NCBI GenBank assembly: GCA_018268195.1 | Contig: JAFDWZ010000029.1 | Coordinates: forward strand, 1-62,331 | Direction of reading: 5' to 3' | DNA: 62,331 nucleotides | Source: Bacteroidota bacterium | Lineage (GTDB): Bacteria; Bacteroidota; Bacteroidia; AKYH767-A; OLB10 | Shown: piece after piece, positions 58,901 to 62,331 of the stretch | Layout: each line of letters starts with the position of its first letter | How positions within the stretch are numbered: position 1 is the first letter of the stretch | Program-made: the position numbers and the translations under genes | Notes under the pieces: generated by a model | What the model saw: the letters and a program-made list of their open reading frames with translations, nothing else | The model's database searches: none | What the model was told of the DNA's origin: nothing

Positions 58901-60275
58901 CACCAATACTTTTACTACTCCTGTTGCAGGAACTATTTATCAGAATCCAGGGTTGTATAATATACAATTGATAGTAAGTACCACTTTCGGCTGCCGTGAT
59001 ACGGCTTATGACACCATTCATATTACAGGTCCTGTAGGGAATTTCAATATTGTTCCTTCCACCATCTGTAAAGGACAAAGTATAACCTTCAGCATTAAAG
59101 ATACTTCCGACCTTGGTGCTTACTCATGGGATTTTGGAGATGGAACCACTTCTACCGGAGTGTCACCCATTACACATAATTTCAACATCAATCCGGCAAG
59201 CGGGCAAACGCAAGTAGGTTTGGTGATGTGGTCACCTGACTCAGCATGTACTTACACCAAAACAAATCCGGTTTTCATCAGGCAGGTGATAGCAGATTTT
59301 AACATCAATAACGGTGACACAGCTTTATGCACTGGCGAACCCATAACATTGGTAAATAATTCGCAGAATGCTACCTCTAATTTATGGAACCTCGGCAACG
59401 GACAAACTTTTAACGGAGAAAATCCGCCTTCTTATCAGATTAACGCACCGGGCATTTACACAGTAACGCTGGCAATTGATAACAACACCTGGGGATGTAA
59501 GGACACCCTGCGTAAAAAATTTACCATCAACTCCATTCCTAATGCTCAGGCAACGGGTGGCGATACGTGCCTTGGAAAACCTGTGCAACTTACAGCAAGT
59601 GGCGGAAGCAGTTATCAGTGGTCACCGGCTACAGGACTTTCAAGTACTACTATTGCTAATCCGGTAGCAACACCGACACAGAGTACCGTTTATACGGTAG
59701 TTGTTTCAAATGCAAATGGATGCTCAGCAACAGTTACAGTTCCTGTTATCATTTATACACCACAGACAGCAGTAAATGTTACACATGATATTTTTGTTGG
59801 TGATTCCATTCAGCTTGTAACAGGAATTGACACCAATTATATTATCACATGGAATCCAGTAACCGGACTCAGTTGTACGCTCTGTCCTGACCCTTGGGCA
59901 CTGCCATTGACTAACACACTTTATACTGCAACTTTTACTGACAGAGCCGGATGCTACTCCGGAATTTCGTATTTTAATATTGAAATTGACCCGCGTGTAA
60001 CCATTGATGTTCCTACTGCATTTACACCAAACGGTGATGGCGGTAATGATGTGATATATGTAAATGGATTAGGACTTAAACGTCTGATAGAATTTAAGAT
60101 TTACAATCGCTGGGGGCAATTATTATTCGAGTCTAATGATTTTAAAAAAGGCTGGAATGGTTATTACAAAGGGAAACTTCAGAATGTTGAAACCTATGTT
60201 TACACTGTAAAAGCAGAAACATGGTTTGACGGAAAAACCATCAGTAAAAAGGGAACCTTTAATCTGCTCCGATAA
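55905..60275 (+). CDS. PKD-repeat surface protein with gliding-motility-associated (type B) C-terminal domain
   Basis: 1456 residues. Signal peptide 1-27 (ends FATAQ). About fourteen PKD-like beta domains of roughly 85-95 residues follow, each with a WDFGDG-like core (for example NWDFGDFT, EWSFGDGA, SWDFGDGT), several degenerate. Near the C-terminus an Ig-like domain (about 1205-1290, SYQWSPATGL) precedes the CHU_C/gliding-associated domain (about 1370-1456): VPTAFTPNGDGGNDVIY, YNRWGQLLFES, the hallmark of type B T9SS cargo. Such proteins go to the cell surface and can be adhesins in gliding or matrix. No catalytic domain is visible. Confidence 0.9.
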   Translation: MKINLTLIKVILPAIMLCLSGYFATAQITASTTSGCAPLVNVNFTSPSGLSQINWDFGDFTTSNLPNPIHTFFTAGNYTVICTAISGGNSFIDSIKINVYGKPYSSFTATPPLSGCVPLNISFKDSSVGGGGSSIIKREWSFGDGATSSGNNSTPINIYSIGGSFNVTLKVTDAHGCDTSVTRLNYINTSIPPSAVITTAPDPAIGCNTPFTVSFTASASVSNSTTGGGLTYKWDFGGGNTSTVVNPSPITYNASGTFNVQLIVKDNNNCPDTATTQVQISSPLASFYAFGAVNDTVCSKVKFINQSTGINPFYTYGDGTSGTDSVHTYAPGTYQVTLQVQKGVCTDDTTITIHVENIHADFTSTPGYSCNWPYTAQYTSTSTNAVSYLWNFSDGTSSAQANPTHTYSLPDTNQYTIYDYFFYDTQLTAISAHGCRDTVLKMKTDTVFKVTARLMPNKSIGCAPLTVVFSDSSRSREPIVNYTFLFGDGTQSSGLNTSVTHTYNQPGIYYVRLVVTNSAGCKDTSFIIPIYVGSPATPAFSVVPTTICPNTPVHLNNLTSPADSVQFFHYTGDGNILSHCYTDPNPVWNFNTQTGPQNITLTTSYNGCTSTTTQAVIVKGPMARFYVAGNCSTPMIYHFPANIQDATTWNWDFGDGTSLVNSGNSNPTHVYTATGDYTVILTTFNQTSGCLPTLDSAKVHVRNLNADFTRDSIICKNSTINVSAQSSVDAYGSCHEGYLWYWNDSTPPYNSNMPTTNHIFSNNGAFQVKLVVTDINGCVDSVKKKVNVYGVSSYFKANKNFGCLPLTVNFTDSSYADTLITNYSWDFGDGSISNLQNPSHTYTSIPPTGQWVVTLIVTDKIGCSNSYQRIIKPSIPDTNFVASKTNICAGETIQFYPSYQAHPSYQWNFGDGATSNQMLPTHTYANAGLYNVTLNVTDSIGCAGHKTLVNYINVQDYPKAGFVSSADSLLNNCYPLLVNFYDTSIVSPFYSRAWNLGNSTNTFTTPVAGTIYQNPGLYNIQLIVSTTFGCRDTAYDTIHITGPVGNFNIVPSTICKGQSITFSIKDTSDLGAYSWDFGDGTTSTGVSPITHNFNINPASGQTQVGLVMWSPDSACTYTKTNPVFIRQVIADFNINNGDTALCTGEPITLVNNSQNATSNLWNLGNGQTFNGENPPSYQINAPGIYTVTLAIDNNTWGCKDTLRKKFTINSIPNAQATGGDTCLGKPVQLTASGGSSYQWSPATGLSSTTIANPVATPTQSTVYTVVVSNANGCSATVTVPVIIYTPQTAVNVTHDIFVGDSIQLVTGIDTNYIITWNPVTGLSCTLCPDPWALPLTNTLYTATFTDRAGCYSGISYFNIEIDPRVTIDVPTAFTPNGDGGNDVIYVNGLGLKRLIEFKIYNRWGQLLFESNDFKKGWNGYYKGKLQNVETYVYTVKAETWFDGKTISKKGTFNLLR

Positions 60276-60300
60276 AATTTACTTTAGACAAATTTTCAGG

Positions 60301-61323
60301 TTAACCTATTCCTTTGAACTGCCTTAGAAACCGCACATCATTTTCAGAAAAAATGCGCAGGTCATTAATGTCGTACACCAGCATGGTAATACGTTCAATG
60401 CCCATACCGAATGCAAAACCGCTATATTGCGAATGATCAATTTTACAGTTATCCAAAACAGCAGGGTCCACCATTCCGCAACCTAAAATCTCAACCCATC
60501 CGGTATATTTACAAATATTACATCCTTCACCTTTACAAAAAGTGCAGCTGATGTCCATCTCGGCAGAAGGCTCGGTAAATGGAAAATACGAAGGACGAAG
60601 ACGGATTTTTGTATCACCACCAAACATTTCACGCGCAAAATGCAACAAAGTTTGTTTAAGGTCAGCGAATGAAACATTTTTATCAATATACAAACCTTCA
60701 ACCTGATGAAAGAAACAATGTGCACGTGCAGAGATAGCTTCATTGCGGTAAACACGTCCGGGAGAAATGGTACGAATTGGAGGTTTGTTATTTTCCATTA
60801 TTCGAACTTGCACAGAGGAGGTGTGAGTACGCAATGCAAGGTCAGGATTTTTCTGAACAAAAAAAGTATCCTGCATATCGCGTGCAGGGTGATCTTCGGG
60901 AAAGTTGAGAGCAGAAAAATTATGCCAGTCATCTTCAATTTCAGGTCCATCAGAAACAGTAAATCCAATAGCTCCAAAAATTTCTATAATACGATTACGA
61001 ATGATAGATAGTGGATGCAAAGCACCTGCTTCCAAAGGTTCGCCCGGAAGTGTGATATCAATTAATTCTTGTTGCTCTGTTTTATCCTCGAACTGCTGTT
61101 TGCAGGTTTCATATTTTTCTTCTGCTTTTTGTTTTAGAAGATTTACTTGCTGTCCGAAAGATTTTCTGTCCTGAGGTGCAATTGTTTTCATGAGCGAAAA
61201 CACTTCACCTATTATTCCTTTTTTAGATAAAAATTTCAGCCTGAAATTTTCGAGGTCGGCAGAAGTGTTTATTTCAAAATTTTCAACTTCACCAATATGT
61301 GCATTTACCGTTTCGAGCGACAT
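60301..61323 (-). CDS. pheS: Phenylalanine--tRNA ligase alpha subunit
   Basis: 340 residues from the ATG at 61323 (MSLETVNAH); a TTG 9 bases upstream is less likely. An N-terminal coiled coil (about 1-85) precedes the class II catalytic core. Motif 2 includes FHQVEGLYID, and motif 3 is GFAFGMGIERITML. The phenylalanine pocket residues sit between them. It forms the alpha2beta2 enzyme with PheT, which is not in this window. It lies 29 bases after secA on the same strand, so the two may be co-transcribed. Confidence 0.96.
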   Translation of the reverse strand: MSLETVNAHIGEVENFEINTSADLENFRLKFLSKKGIIGEVFSLMKTIAPQDRKSFGQQVNLLKQKAEEKYETCKQQFEDKTEQQELIDITLPGEPLEAGALHPLSIIRNRIIEIFGAIGFTVSDGPEIEDDWHNFSALNFPEDHPARDMQDTFFVQKNPDLALRTHTSSVQVRIMENNKPPIRTISPGRVYRNEAISARAHCFFHQVEGLYIDKNVSFADLKQTLLHFAREMFGGDTKIRLRPSYFPFTEPSAEMDISCTFCKGEGCNICKYTGWVEILGCGMVDPAVLDNCKIDHSQYSGFAFGMGIERITMLVYDINDLRIFSENDVRFLRQFKGIG

Positions 61324-61352
61324 TGACTTCAAGAATTAATTAGACGCAATCA

Positions 61353-62331
61353 TTAAGAATTTGCACCATGACAGTTTTTAAATTTCTTTCCGCTTCCGCA
61401 AGGGCAAGGGTCGTTTCTGCCTACACGTACTTCAGCTTTTGCCGGTTGCTGACGTGGTGGCGGTGGCGGACCTTCTTGTTTATCGCTTCCTGATGTTTCA
61501 GTGCCGGTATGGCTTGTTTGCATGCGGCTCATATCAGTACGCTGTTGTTGCGGACGTGCTTCCTGAACATTTTCAGAATTCTGAACAGGAATAAATCCTT
61601 TCTCAAGAAAAGATACAATTTCCTTATTCACTCTTTCAAGCATCTTCTTAAACAACTCAAAAGATTCAAACTTATAAATCAACAATGGGTCTTTCTGTTC
61701 GTACACGGCATTCTGAACGCTGGTACGAAGTTCATCCATTTCACGAAGATGTTCTGTCCATGCTTCATCTATAAAACTCAATACCACTGTTTTTTCAAAC
61801 GCTGTAATCAGTTCTTTACATTTACTTTCATAAGCCTTGGCAAGTGAGCATAAAACATTCATTGCTTTCTGACCATCGGCAAATGGCACTACAACTTCAT
61901 TGATGTTTTTTCCCTGATTGAGATAAATATTTTCAATCACCGGATAAGCCTTATCGGCAATCATTTGAGATTTTTGTTTGTAATGCAGATAAAGTTTTTC
62001 AAACACTTGATGAGTCAGATCTTCGGGTTTAATCTGTAAGAATACTTTTTCGTCAACCGGTGATTCAATGGAAAGATAACGGATAAGGTCCATCTGGAAA
62101 GCATTGAAATCGCGTTCCTGAGCATAAGTGCTTACGATGCTGTCGCAAACATCATACTGAAGGTTAAGAATATCCAATGCAAGTCGCTCTCCGAATAATG
62201 CATGTCTTCGTTTTTTATAAATCACCTCGCGCTGTGCATTCATCACGTCATCATATTCGAGCAAGCGCTTACGAATACCGAAGTTGTTCTCCTCCACTTT
62301 TTTCTGAGCACGTTCAATAGATTTTGTAATC
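61353..62331 (-). CDS. secA: Preprotein translocase subunit SecA, C-terminal part (runs off the window)
   Basis: The visible 325 residues are the C-terminal portion of the SecA ATPase, which drives secretory proteins through SecYEG. Landmarks are the helical wing/scaffold start [19 protein letters not shown], the two-helix-finger region near [16 protein letters not shown] and the zinc-binding C-terminal SEC-C motif [16 protein letters not shown]. The Pro-rich linker ([12 protein letters not shown]) before it is typical in Bacteroidota SecA. The frame is open to the window edge and the ATPase domains lie beyond it. Confidence 0.96.
   Translation of the reverse strand, partial: ITKSIERAQKKVEENNFGIRKRLLEYDDVMNAQREVIYKKRRHALFGERLALDILNLQYDVCDSIVSTYAQERDFNAFQMDLIRYLSIESPVDEKVFLQIKPEDLTHQVFEKLYLHYKQKSQMIADKAYPVIENIYLNQGKNINEVVVPFADGQKAMNVLCSLAKAYESKCKELITAFEKTVVLSFIDEAWTEHLREMDELRTSVQNAVYEQKDPLLIYKFESFELFKKMLERVNKEIVSFLEKGFIPVQNSENVQEARPQQQRTDMSRMQTSHTGTETSGSDKQEGPPPPPRQQPAKAEVRVGRNDPCPCGSGKKFKNCHGANS

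Noticed and set aside
1..62331. tRNA or rRNA genes, CRISPR arrays, prophage or insertion sequences.
   Set aside because: No clover-leaf signatures, direct-repeat arrays, integrase or transposase genes, or terminal inverted repeats flanking a gene were seen in reading both strands.

Overview
The window looks like chromosomal DNA of a member of the Bacteroidota, probably an environmental Chitinophagales- or Sphingobacteriales-like lineage (the rank is inference). Several things support this. Three proteins are built like type IX secretion system (T9SS) cargo: one has a gliding-motility-associated (type B) C-terminal domain and two have type A sorting domains. Many genes are preceded by the Bacteroidota promoter -7 element TAnnTTTG, and leaders are A-rich without clear Shine-Dalgarno sequences. 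Bacteroidota-type versions of NuoG, ComEC, DUF5723 and SWIB proteins are present. No prophage, insertion sequence, CRISPR array, tRNA or rRNA was seen, so this is ordinary core and accessory chromosome.

Layout. 1-2868 is the N-terminal part of a giant secreted adhesin-like protein, read leftwards off the window. 3311-13225 holds lipid and amino-acid metabolism: an acyltransferase (plsC-like), kbl, two APC permeases, a UbiA-like membrane protein with a secreted partner of unknown function, and gcvP. 13307-26672 is a complete leftward 14-subunit complex I operon (nuoA to nuoN). It has two notable features: a NuoG that lacks the molybdopterin-type domain, and a small cysteine-rich lipoprotein gene placed exactly between nuoI and nuoJ. 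26951-31519 is a 1522-residue T9SS cargo protein, followed by aspS. 33718-36665 carries an HU-like protein, a TPR protein, a 29-codon basic ribosomal-type protein and RNase G. 36860-44777 has a DUF885 lipoprotein, an LTA-synthase-like sulfatase-fold enzyme, a small membrane protein, a cystathionine gamma-synthase/lyase, a T9SS-tagged pappalysin-like protease and an SRPBCC protein. 44778-48033 holds a VWA/AAA+ gene pair and a SWIB-domain protein with a histone-H1-like tail. 48475-60275 carries envelope genes: a DUF5723 protein, ComEC, an M16 peptidase, a second pappalysin-like protease and a 1456-residue PKD-repeat protein. The right end is pheS and the C-terminal part of secA.

How the genes fit together. 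Kbl makes glycine from threonine-derived 2-amino-3-oxobutyrate, and GcvP starts glycine decarboxylation, which yields NADH. The nuo operon oxidises NADH. The two permeases between kbl and gcvP could feed the same amino-acid economy (inference). The secreted proteases and adhesin-like proteins suggest a surface-active organism that uses proteins. I saw no clear defence, toxin or biosynthetic island. The less-explained items are the nuo-embedded lipoprotein, the VWA/AAA+ pair with a substituted Walker B aspartate, the H1-SWIB fusion, and the UbiA-like protein whose first aspartate motif is degenerate. Several starts were moved from the longest possible frame where the sequence argued for it (gcvP, nuoE, nuoF, the DUF885 protein, pheS).
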